DNA of 64,000 bases from Terribacillus sp. DMT04 (lineage in GTDB: Bacteria; Bacillota; Bacilli; Bacillales; Amphibacillaceae). Within the stretch, counting starts at the first letter, position 1. Every line of letters begins with the position of its first letter. The translations under genes and the position numbers were made by a program. The stretch spans positions 622,001 to 686,000 of the forward strand of contig NZ_CP077639.1 in assembly GCF_019056395.1 (NCBI RefSeq), given 5' to 3'. The notes below the pieces were generated by a model that was not told where the DNA came from, searched no databases, and worked only from the letters and a program-made list of their open reading frames with translations. Positions 18,681 to 26,252 of this stretch are shown piece after piece.

Positions 18681-18893
18681 ACAAATATTATAGTAGCGCA
18701 GATGGAAGGTATTGTCATGTGACTATTGGAGCAAAAAGTGATTACATTTCTGTTACCTCATTTTGCTTTTTTAAAACTGTTTAACATGAACTAGTATTCT
18801 AATTTAGAACCTTTTATTTTTGGTAAAATAAGGAAGGTTAATTAGACGCTTTGTGTAACATTCGCCTAAATTCTAAAATATTCAGAAAAGTTG

Positions 18894-18922
18894 TTGACTT
18901 TAGATTTTACTTAGATTATATT
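18894..18922 (+). promoter_or_regulatory. Sigma-A promoter of the SAM riboswitch
   Basis: TTGACT, 17 bases, TATATT. Well placed just upstream of the S-box leader. Confidence 0.75.
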
Positions 18923-18943
18923 TTCAAGTAACAATTAAATAAG

Positions 18944-19096
18944 CTTATCAAGAGAGGTGGAGGGACTGGCCCTGTGATACCTCGGCAACAGACTTTTTGA
19001 AGCACTGTGCCAAATCCAGCAAGCGTATGCTTGAGAGATAAGAGGAGTAAATGTGAACGGTTAGGAAACCTCTTCTTATTTTAGAAGAGGTTTTTT
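18944..19096 (+). promoter_or_regulatory. SAM-I riboswitch (S-box) with terminator
   Basis: Canonical S-box blocks are present in order: CTTATCAAGAGAGGTGGAGG, GACTGGCCC, ACCTCGGCAACA, GTGCCAAATCCAGCAAGC, and the closing CTTGAGAGATAAG that pairs with the start. The expression platform ends in a hairpin AACCTCTTCT (19067-19076) / AGAAGAGGTT (19083-19092) plus T run. Known behaviour: SAM binding favours termination, so the downstream gene is expressed when methionine/SAM, and hence sulfur, is short. Confidence 0.95.
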
Positions 19097-19153
19097 GTGT
19101 ATGTATTAATTCAATCTAAGAAATTAAAAGATGATGGGGAGAGGGAGATTACA

Positions 19154-20341
19154 ATGGCAACAACAATTGTAAACGAATCAGCGCAATATCTGAAAACAGC
19201 AGAACTGCTGTCTCAAGCATTTGGTACGGATGCAGCAGCTCGGGACAAAGTGGGCGGTACGGCTAAAGCACAGCGAGACGCTTTAAGAGACAGCGGCTTG
19301 TTAAATCTTCATATTCCAAAAGAATACGGAGGCGCAGGACAGCCTTGGTCAGTTGTTCTTCAGGTTGTTCGCGAACTAGCGAAGACAGATGCAGCACTTG
19401 GTCATCTGTATGGCTACCATGCTTTTCAAACTGTTTTGCCGCATACTGCCGGTACAGCAAAACAAAAGGAATACTTCTATAAAGAATCAGCAAAAAACAA
19501 TTGGTTTTGGGGCAACTCGTCTAATCCGATTGAACCTAGTTTAATTGGAGAAAAAGTGGGAGACGCATTTGTTGTAAATGGACATAATACGTTCAGCACA
19601 GGTGCAAAAGATTCAGACCGTTTAGCGATTACGTGGTACGACAATCCTGAGAAAACGACTTTGTACATTGGAATTATTCCTACTGTTAGAGATGGAATCA
19701 CCATTCATGATGACTGGGATGGAATGGGTCAAAGACAAACAGATAGCGGGTCCGTTACGTTCGAAAATGTGTTAGTGGAAGCAGATGAGATTATTGATTT
19801 AACAGAATCGAAAGGAACGCCTTTTGCCACATTTGATGCTATTTTATCTCAGATTGTTTTAGCAAATGTGTTTGTGGGTTCTGCAGAGGGAGCACTGGAA
19901 GAGGCAAAAAAATATACAATTACTAAATCACGGCCTTGGTATCTGACAGACTATGAAAAAGCTGTGGATGATCCATTTATTCAGCGAGATTACGGGGAAT
20001 TTTGGATTGATATTCAGGCAGCTGTTCAATTAGTCGAAAAGGCGGGAAATAAAGTCGATGAAGCTTGGAGCAGAGATCGTTCCCTTACAAAAGAAGAACG
20101 AGGAGAAACGGCTCTTTTAACTGGAGCAGCCAATGCTTTCGGTACGAAGGTAGCCTTACATGTAACAAGCAGCATTTTTCAAGTAATGGGTGCTCGTTCG
20201 GCTACTAGAAAGAATAATTTTGATCGTTTCTGGCGAAATGTCCGCACACATTCGCTTCATAATCCAATTGAATACAAACGGAAAAACATTGGACTATGGG
20301 TGTTAACTGGGGAGTATCCAACGCCAACTGTGTACTCATAA
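19154..20341 (+). CDS. Acyl-CoA dehydrogenase-fold flavin monooxygenase (DszC/SfnB-like), SAM-riboswitch controlled
   Basis: 395 residues from ATG 19154, preceded by GGGAGAGGGAG. The acyl-CoA dehydrogenase fold is seen in GLLNLHIPKEYGGAG, in the FSTGA and SDRLAITW middle domain, and in the C-terminal helical bundle ending HSLHNPIEYKRKNIG. This C-terminus and the lack of the usual catalytic Glu region are typical of DszC/SfnB-type oxygenases that use reduced flavin on organosulfur compounds. Control by a SAM riboswitch supports a role in sulfur scavenging. No reductase partner lies beside it, so FMNH2 must come from elsewhere. The exact substrate is unknown. Confidence 0.82.
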   Translation: MATTIVNESAQYLKTAELLSQAFGTDAAARDKVGGTAKAQRDALRDSGLLNLHIPKEYGGAGQPWSVVLQVVRELAKTDAALGHLYGYHAFQTVLPHTAGTAKQKEYFYKESAKNNWFWGNSSNPIEPSLIGEKVGDAFVVNGHNTFSTGAKDSDRLAITWYDNPEKTTLYIGIIPTVRDGITIHDDWDGMGQRQTDSGSVTFENVLVEADEIIDLTESKGTPFATFDAILSQIVLANVFVGSAEGALEEAKKYTITKSRPWYLTDYEKAVDDPFIQRDYGEFWIDIQAAVQLVEKAGNKVDEAWSRDRSLTKEERGETALLTGAANAFGTKVALHVTSSIFQVMGARSATRKNNFDRFWRNVRTHSLHNPIEYKRKNIGLWVLTGEYPTPTVYS

Positions 20342-20365
20342 GGGAAAGATAACTGTTTTATCGAG

Positions 20366-20406
20366 ACAGAGAGAAGCCTCTAAGAAGGGTTTCTTTCTGT
20401 TTTTTT
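20366..20406 (+). terminator. Terminator after the flavin monooxygenase gene
   Basis: ACAGAGAGAAGCC / GGTTTCTTTCTGT stem with minor mismatches, then a long T run. Confidence 0.8.
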
Positions 20407-20562
20407 CTTCGTCTTCTATCTTGGTCCAGTGAGGAAGCAGAACAGACAGAGGATTTTCTGTAATAAGCAGCGAATGGTTAAGGAGGTGAACACCGTTGTA
20501 GAGAATTTATGTTATGTTAGTTGTATTTCTAATAAGTAATCAGCATAAAAGGAGCTGAAGAC

Positions 20563-21282
20563 ATGTTCCTAAAAAGAATCAAGCTCTTGCAAGATCATAT
20601 TGCATATAAGCAGAATGCGTACCCATTTTCGATTCCGGCAATTCGGCAGTTGGACGAGCTGGATATTAATCAATCAGTCACCTTCTTTGTCGGGGAAAAC
20701 GGAAGTGGAAAATCAACTTTAATGGAAGCAATCACGGATAAATGCGAATTTAATACAGCAGGAGGAGGTCGAAATAATGCATATGATGTGGACGCGTCGG
20801 AAGCTGCACTCGCAGATTATATCCGCCTGTCTTGGCTGCCAAAAGTGACAAATGGGTTCTTCCTCCGAGCAGAGTCTTTTTATCATTTTGCCTCGCACAT
20901 TGATGAGGTTGGTTCAGTTGATGCGTATGGTGGGAAGTCGCTGCATCATCAGTCTCACGGAGAAGCATTTCTTTCTTTGTTCCAAAATCGCTTCGGCGGC
21001 AAGGCAATTTACTTGCTGGATGAGCCAGAGGCTGCACTATCCCCGCAAAGGCAGCTCTCCTTTCTTCGTCTTATCCATGATCTTGTCAAAACAGGTAATG
21101 TGCAATTTATCATCGCTACTCATTCACCTATATTGCTTGGATATCCTAAAGCAGAGATCTTGCACTTCAGTGAGGAAGGCATCCAGCAGATGGAGTATGA
21201 AGAAACAGAGCATTACCAACTAACGCGAGGTTTTTTGCAGGATCGCGATGCATATTTGAGATATTTATTTATGGAAGAATAG
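20563..21282 (+). CDS. AAA family ATPase (ABC-type, SMC-like nucleotide-binding protein)
   Basis: 239 residues. Walker A GENGSGKST (about 45-53), a signature-like HQSHGEAFLSLF, Walker B AIYLLDEPEAALSP, and a switch His in FIIATHSPILL. This is the stand-alone soluble ATPase type (AAA_21-like), not fused to membrane segments and with no permease next to it. ATG 20563 is preceded by AAAGGAG. Role unknown; such proteins are sometimes linked to nuclease or transport partners, none of which is adjacent here. Confidence 0.8.
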   Translation: MFLKRIKLLQDHIAYKQNAYPFSIPAIRQLDELDINQSVTFFVGENGSGKSTLMEAITDKCEFNTAGGGRNNAYDVDASEAALADYIRLSWLPKVTNGFFLRAESFYHFASHIDEVGSVDAYGGKSLHHQSHGEAFLSLFQNRFGGKAIYLLDEPEAALSPQRQLSFLRLIHDLVKTGNVQFIIATHSPILLGYPKAEILHFSEEGIQQMEYEETEHYQLTRGFLQDRDAYLRYLFMEE

Positions 21283-21297
21283 AGCTGCTTCGACATG

Positions 21298-21408
21298 CTA
21301 TTGTCTTTTTTCTGAAGCCTTTAACTTCCTGCTGTTAGACAAATATAAAAAAGTAATCGTAATCGAATACGTAACGAGAAACGTGAAGAGGATAAGATTC
21401 CAATCCAT
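21298..21408 (-). CDS. Small single-pass membrane protein
   Basis: 36 residues on the minus strand from ATG 21408, with an excellent ribosome binding site AAAGGAGG and a 6-base spacer. The peptide is a hydrophobic helix (NLILFTFLVTYSITITFLYL) followed by a basic polar tail (SNSRKLKASEKRQ). It is convergent with the ATPase gene. Family unknown; short membrane peptides with this layout include regulators of transporters and type I toxins. Confidence 0.6.
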   Translation of the reverse strand: MDWNLILFTFLVTYSITITFLYLSNSRKLKASEKRQ

Positions 21409-21535
21409 TATATACCTCCTTTATTTTCCATATATCCATGAACGAACGATATAAAACCTTTAAATAATGTTCGCTTACTATTTTTTATTTTCTTTCCTGT
21501 ACAATAGAAATAGACAGAATATAGGAGGTTGAACA

Positions 21536-22000
21536 ATGCATATTTCATTCAAAGAATTGACCGCAGAAGAAGTTCAGCAATACATAGAGTTACAAAGTCC
21601 CATTTATGCGGAAAATGTATCAAGCAACCAAGGTATCCCGAAAGAAAAGGCACTTCGTGATGCCGAACAAACATACAAGCTTTTATCGGAAGAGAATAGA
21701 AAGACCGGTCAATATATTGGGCATATTTTTTGTGAGGAGAAAAAACAGCGTGTCGGAATCATTTGGTACAACACGCAAGCAGAGCGTGATCGTGTCTTCA
21801 TTTATCATATTTACATAGAAGAGGCATTTCGGAAGCAAGGGTATGCGCATGCTGCGTTAACATTAGTAGAAGACGTGGCGAGGAGAGAAAACGTAAGCAG
21901 GATGGCGCTTAATGTGTTTGCAGCAAATGAGGATGCCCAGCGATTATATGAGCGGTTAGGGTATGAAACAGCATCTATTGTGAAGACAAAGAAACTGTAG
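21536..22000 (+). CDS. GNAT family N-acetyltransferase
   Basis: 154 residues. The acetyl-CoA binding motif is in the segment IYIEEAFRKQGYAHAAL, followed by ALNVFAANEDAQRLYERLGY, the conserved GNAT C-terminal helix-strand. ATG 21536 has AGGAGG upstream. Substrate unknown. It starts an operon: the next GNAT gene begins 10 bases after its stop. Confidence 0.87.
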   Translation: MHISFKELTAEEVQQYIELQSPIYAENVSSNQGIPKEKALRDAEQTYKLLSEENRKTGQYIGHIFCEEKKQRVGIIWYNTQAERDRVFIYHIYIEEAFRKQGYAHAALTLVEDVARRENVSRMALNVFAANEDAQRLYERLGYETASIVKTKKL

Positions 22001-22010
22001 GAGGAATTCT

Positions 22011-22439
22011 ATGAACATGCGTGCATGCATGGAAAGTGATCTGAAAGTGTGCAGTGATATCTTTGTGAATGTTTTTCGTGAGGAACCGTGGAATGAAGCT
22101 TGGACTCCAGAAGCGGCTCAGCAATACTTGAAGGATTTTTATCACACTCCTGGATTTACAGGCATTTTAGCGGTAGAAAGTCAGGATATTATCGGCTTCA
22201 TCTTCGGAGTGAATCGAAAGTGGTGGTCTGGAGATGAGTTTTTCATAAACGAGATGTGTGTGCGATCTGACCAGCAAAGTAAAGGTACAGGTAAGGCGCT
22301 AATGAATTATCTTCTTAGAACGACAGACGCAGAGACCATCAGCTTGCTGACAGATCGCGGACTTCCAGCCGAAACATTTTATAAAAGAAATGGCTTTAAC
22401 GAGATTGAAAGAATAATGTTTTTAAGTCGAGACGTTTAA
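22011..22439 (+). CDS. GNAT family N-acetyltransferase
   Basis: 142 residues with a GNAT core: FINEMCVRSDQQSKGTGKAL carries the acetyl-CoA binding Q/GxGxG/A-type loop, and GLPAETFYKRNGF the C-terminal motif. Strong AGGAGG ribosome binding site. Second gene of the pair, followed 26 bases later by a DJ-1/PfpI-like gene. Substrate unknown. Confidence 0.85.
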   Translation: MNMRACMESDLKVCSDIFVNVFREEPWNEAWTPEAAQQYLKDFYHTPGFTGILAVESQDIIGFIFGVNRKWWSGDEFFINEMCVRSDQQSKGTGKALMNYLLRTTDAETISLLTDRGLPAETFYKRNGFNEIERIMFLSRDV

Positions 22440-22465
22440 GTGAGAAAAAGAGAGGTGGCAGTACG

Positions 22466-23100
22466 ATGAAAAAACGGTGCTTATCTTTTTGACAGAGCAA
22501 TACGCTGATTGGGAAGCGAGCTATGCGGCAGCTGAACTGCAAGCGCCGCACTCTGCTTATACTGTAAAAACAGTAACACTAGATGGACAGCCGGTTTCTT
22601 CTATTGGCGGACTTAAGGTGCTTCCTGACTATAGCTTAGAGGAAGTATTACGACATGAGGATATTCACATGCTCATTCTTCCGGGTGGAAACACGTGGCG
22701 AGAAGCTGCTGCTGTTCCGGTAAAAGAGCTGCTTGTGCATTGTACAGCAAATAACATACCGATTGCAGCTATTTGCGATGCTACCGTTTTTCTTGGAAGA
22801 TATGGCTTCTTAGATAAAGCACCGCATACAAGTAATAGTTTGGAGTACTTGCAAGAAGGTGCGCCTGCCTACAAAGGTGAAAACTTATACATCCATTCTC
22901 AAGCAGTGCGCACTGAAGCTTTGATCACTGCGAATGGCACCGCGCCTTTAGAGTTTGCACGGGAAATACTGAAGCTTCTTGAGGTAAGGGAAGACGAGAA
23001 AATTGACCGCTGGTACCGTTTCTTCAAAGAAGGATCAGTCGTTTCTAAAAATAAAAGTCATTGCACTTGTAATGGGAATTTCTTCACTAGTTCCTGCTGA
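22466..23100 (+). pseudogene. DJ-1/PfpI (type 1 glutamine amidotransferase-like) protein, frameshifted at codon 3
   Basis: ATG 22466, with GAGGTGG upstream, is followed by six A residues (22469-22474). A seventh A gives MKKTVLIFLTEQYADWE, the expected beginning of this YoaZ/YdeA-like family; as written the ATG frame stops after 8 codons. The body is intact: HMLILPGGNTW and the nucleophile Cys in IAAICDATVFLG. The C-terminus runs past the usual end (WYRFFKEG) by about 20 residues, straight into the convergent lipoprotein gene. Likely third gene of the GNAT operon. Real mutation or homopolymer error. Confidence 0.78.
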
Positions 23101-23606
23101 TTATCTGCTCGTAATGCCTCTTCTAAATAGCTATTCCATTCCTGCTCATGGTTTATTTTTTCTGCTAAGTCAATGTCTAGAAATCGTTCCAAATCCGAGG
23201 AGGAAAGTTCAATTTTGTAGTTCGTTTCGTCATTATTTAATGTTAAGGTGATGTTCTCCTCATTAGTAATTAAAGCAGAGAGATACAAGATATTGTGAAG
23301 AAAGACAGTCTGAATTTCTAATTGTTTGTTGTACCACGCATTTTTATTCTGTTTGTCAATTTTATTTGTATCATAATGTACGATTAGATTTCCCTTAGAC
23401 AAGCTTGTCTCTACCAGTGCATTGCTGCCCGGCAGCTTCGTAAGGATAGCACCAACATCACTGTTGTTACCTATGTACGTTTCTTCATATGCTGCTAATG
23501 CATGATAATCCACTGTTTCAATACTTATGTCTTCCTCAGCAGCAGAACAAGCAGCCATGCATAAGAACAGCAGAAGACCAAGGACTCCGAATATCTTTTT
23601 CTTCAT
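23058..23606 (-). CDS. DUF4825-type lipoprotein
   Basis: 182 residues from ATG 23606, which has GGAGG 6 bases upstream; the GTG at 23612 is too close to that site. A basic start, hydrophobic core and lipobox MAAC mark a lipoprotein. The mature part contains YEETYIGNNSDVGAIL and LVHYD, typical of the DUF4825 domain of bacilli. Function unknown. Its 3' end overlaps the opposing gene by 43 bases and no terminator separates them. Confidence 0.82.
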   Translation of the reverse strand: MKKKIFGVLGLLLFLCMAACSAAEEDISIETVDYHALAAYEETYIGNNSDVGAILTKLPGSNALVETSLSKGNLIVHYDTNKIDKQNKNAWYNKQLEIQTVFLHNILYLSALITNEENITLTLNNDETNYKIELSSSDLERFLDIDLAEKINHEQEWNSYLEEALRADNQQELVKKFPLQVQ

Positions 23607-23720
23607 AAACACCCTCCTGCTTTTTCTTTTATCGTAACGCAGTGCACAAGCAGTGATAAAGAAAAATATACCATTACCAAGAATTTTAGCTCACATGGAA
23701 AGATAGCCTTATTATTCTTC

Positions 23721-23819
23721 ACTTGTACGTGTAAGATGTCAGAATCGAAGAGAAATAGATTGATTGTACGTACCAATTGAGTTAAAATCACGTTAAGGAG
23801 TTAAATATACGTACAAGAA
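23721..23819. promoter_or_regulatory. Three in-phase AraR boxes at the araDBA promoter
   Basis: ACTTGTACGTGTAAGA (23721-23736), GATTGTACGTACCAAT (23762-23777) and AATATACGTACAAGAA (23804-23819) match the AraR operator ATTTGTACGTACAAAT. Centres are 41 and 42 bp apart, four helical turns, as at the B. subtilis ara promoter where two AraR dimers cooperate. A candidate -35 TTGAGT (23777-23782) and -10 TAAAT region (about 23801-23807) lie between and within the last two boxes, so repression should be by occlusion. Confidence 0.85.
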
Positions 23820-23831
23820 GAGGTGGTCCTG

Positions 23832-24533
23832 ATGCTGAATGATTTGAAGGAACAGGTGCTGCAAGCGAACCTGGATCTGCCTAAGCATGAGCTGGTAACT
23901 TTTACGTGGGGAAATGTAAGCGGTATCAACAGGGATTCCGGATTAGTTGTGATTAAGCCTAGCGGTGTGGCTTATGAGAAGCTGACTGTGAGAGACATGG
24001 TTGTTGTTAACTTGGATGGCGAAGTGGTGGAGGGAGATTTGAAGCCTTCATCTGATACAGCAACCCATCTTGTTTTGTATAAGCATTTTGATGCTATTGG
24101 CGGCATTGTGCACACACATTCTACGTGGGCGACAGCTTTTGCGCAGTCTGCCAAAGGGGTGCCGGCGCTTGGGACAACTCATGCGGACTATTTCTATGGA
24201 ACAGTGCCCTGTACTCGGCCAATGACCGTACAAGAGATACAGCATAATTATGAATTAGAGACAGGCAATGTCATTGTCGAGACATTTCAGAAGCAAGGCT
24301 TAGATCCAAATCAAATCCCAAGTGTGCTCGTGCATAAGCATGCGCCATTTAACTGGGGTAAATCACCTGCGGAAGCTGTGCATAATGCAGTTGTCTTGGA
24401 GGAAGTGGCCAGACTTGCACATTTATCGTACCAGCTGGATCACCAAGTGGAGGATATGGATCAAGAGCTGTTAGATAAACATTATCTGCGAAAACATGGT
24501 GCAGATGCCTATTACGGCCAGAAGACCACATAG
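23832..24533 (+). CDS. araD: L-ribulose-5-phosphate 4-epimerase
   Basis: 233 residues from ATG 23832, preceded by GAAGAGGTGG. Class II aldolase/AraD fold: GNVSGINR near the N-terminus, [10 protein letters not shown] for phosphate binding, zinc ligands in the [10 protein letters not shown] block, and [13 protein letters not shown]. It converts L-ribulose 5-phosphate to D-xylulose 5-phosphate, the last step before the pentose phosphate pathway. First gene of araD-araB-araA; note this order differs from B. subtilis araABD. Confidence 0.96.
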   Translation: MLNDLKEQVLQANLDLPKHELVTFTWGNVSGINRDSGLVVIKPSGVAYEKLTVRDMVVVNLDGEVVEGDLKPSSDTATHLVLYKHFDAIGGIVHTHSTWATAFAQSAKGVPALGTTHADYFYGTVPCTRPMTVQEIQHNYELETGNVIVETFQKQGLDPNQIPSVLVHKHAPFNWGKSPAEAVHNAVVLEEVARLAHLSYQLDHQVEDMDQELLDKHYLRKHGADAYYGQKTT

Positions 24534-24545
24534 GAGGAAATGTAA

Positions 24546-26240
24546 ATGGGGACGGAAAAATACACAATCGGAATTGATTATGGCACGCAGTCGGGCCGAG
24601 CAGTGCTCGTCCGCTTACGTGATGGAATAGAGATGGCTGACCATGTAACAGCGTATGCGCATGGGGTGATGGATGTAAAGCTTCCGCATTTAGATAAAGC
24701 ATTAGGCTATGAATGGGCCTTGCAGCATCCGATGGATTATCTGGACGTCCTGCGAAATTCCGTGCCAGCTGTCATGAAAACAGCAGGGGTGGAACCAGCA
24801 GACGTGATCGGCTTAGGAATTGATTTTACAGCCTGCACGATGCTGCCAGTCGACGAAAATTTGGAACCATTGTGTTTTAACCCGCTGTACCGTGATAATC
24901 CCCATAGCTGGGTGAAACTTTGGAAACACCATGCTGCGCAGGATGAAGCCAATAAGCTAAATGATATTGCGAAGGACAAAGACGAGACCTTTCTATCGCG
25001 TTATGGAGGCAAGATTTCCTCCGAGTGGATGATACCAAAAATCTGGCAAATTGCCGATGAAGCACCAGAAATCTATGAGGCAGCAGATCAATTTATCGAA
25101 GCAACAGATTGGGTAATTTCGCAGCTTACAGGTGAATTGAAACGAAATAGCTGTACTGCTGGATACAAAGCAATATGGCATAAGCAAGACGGCTATCCTT
25201 CACAAGATTTCTTCGGCAGTCTGCATCCTGCGTTGCAAGATGTGGCGGAAACAAAGCTGCGCGGAGAGGTTTATCCGCTTGGATCCAAGGCTGGCGAATT
25301 GCAATCCATACTTGCTATGCCGATGAATCTGCCGGCGGGTATTGCAGTGGCTGTTGGAAATGTGGATGCGCATGCGGCAGTGCCAGCAATGGGTGTGGTG
25401 ACGCCGGGCAAATTGGTAATGGCAATGGGAACTTCTATTTGCCATATGGTGCTTGGCGCAGAGGAACGTACAGTCGAAGGCATGTGCGGAGTGGTTGAGG
25501 ACGGTATTATTGAAGGCTACTACGGTTATGAAGCAGGGCAGTCTGCAGTTGGCGATATTTTTGGCTGGTTCGTGGATGAACAAGTGCCGGAATATGTGCA
25601 CAAGCAGGCAGAAGCAGCTGGACAGAATGTGCACCAGTGGCTGGAAGCTCGTGCGGCTGCTTACCGGCCTGGAGAAACAGGTTTGCTGGCGCTGGACTGG
25701 ATGAATGGCAACCGATCTGTGCTCGTGGATACAGAATTGAGCGGGCTGGTAGTTGGGCTGACACTGCAGACCAAACCGGAAGAAGTATATCGGGCGTTGC
25801 TGGAAGCGACTGCCTTTGGTACGCGTAAAATCGTCGATGCTTTCCATCAAAATGGCGTAGCTGTTGATGAATTATATGCATGTGGCGGACTGCCGCAGAA
25901 AAATAAGCTGCTTATGCAAATCTTTGCTGATGTCACGAACCGGCCGATTTATATTGCTGACTCGGTCCAGACACCAGCAGTTGGAGCGGCGATGTTTGGC
26001 GCGGTTGCTGCAGGAGCAGATGCTGGTGGCTATGACAGCATTCTGGAGGCAGCTGAGCATATGGCGCGGGTAAAGGAAGAAGTTATACAGCCGATCCCAG
26101 AAAATGTGGACATTTATGAGCGGCTTTACGAGGAGTACAATACGCTGCATGACTATTTCGGACGTGGAGCTAATGATGTCATGAAGCGGCTGAAAGCAAT
26201 TCGTTCACAATCGGAAAGAAAACTGACTGCACAGAATTAA
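24546..26240 (+). CDS. araB: Ribulokinase
   Basis: 564 residues, normal for AraB. FGGY-family sugar kinase: N-terminal phosphate-binding loop [18 protein letters not shown]-side motif AMGTSICHM, and C-terminal [19 protein letters not shown]. It phosphorylates L-ribulose at O5 with ATP. AGGAGG lies just upstream of the ATG, 13 bases after the araD stop. Middle gene of the catabolic operon. Confidence 0.97.
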   Translation: MGTEKYTIGIDYGTQSGRAVLVRLRDGIEMADHVTAYAHGVMDVKLPHLDKALGYEWALQHPMDYLDVLRNSVPAVMKTAGVEPADVIGLGIDFTACTMLPVDENLEPLCFNPLYRDNPHSWVKLWKHHAAQDEANKLNDIAKDKDETFLSRYGGKISSEWMIPKIWQIADEAPEIYEAADQFIEATDWVISQLTGELKRNSCTAGYKAIWHKQDGYPSQDFFGSLHPALQDVAETKLRGEVYPLGSKAGELQSILAMPMNLPAGIAVAVGNVDAHAAVPAMGVVTPGKLVMAMGTSICHMVLGAEERTVEGMCGVVEDGIIEGYYGYEAGQSAVGDIFGWFVDEQVPEYVHKQAEAAGQNVHQWLEARAAAYRPGETGLLALDWMNGNRSVLVDTELSGLVVGLTLQTKPEEVYRALLEATAFGTRKIVDAFHQNGVAVDELYACGGLPQKNKLLMQIFADVTNRPIYIADSVQTPAVGAAMFGAVAAGADAGGYDSILEAAEHMARVKEEVIQPIPENVDIYERLYEEYNTLHDYFGRGANDVMKRLKAIRSQSERKLTAQN

Positions 26241-26252
26241 GGGGGAGAAAGC

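Noticed and set aside
20479-20538. Strong AAGGAGGTGA followed by a short open stretch of about 17 codons
   Set aside because: The start would lie on top of the ribosome binding site and the peptide has no features; kept only as a curiosity.
25200-25850. Long open frame on the minus strand inside araB (216 codons)
   Set aside because: Antisense shadow of a GC-richer real gene; composition is Cys/His-rich nonsense and there is no start signal.
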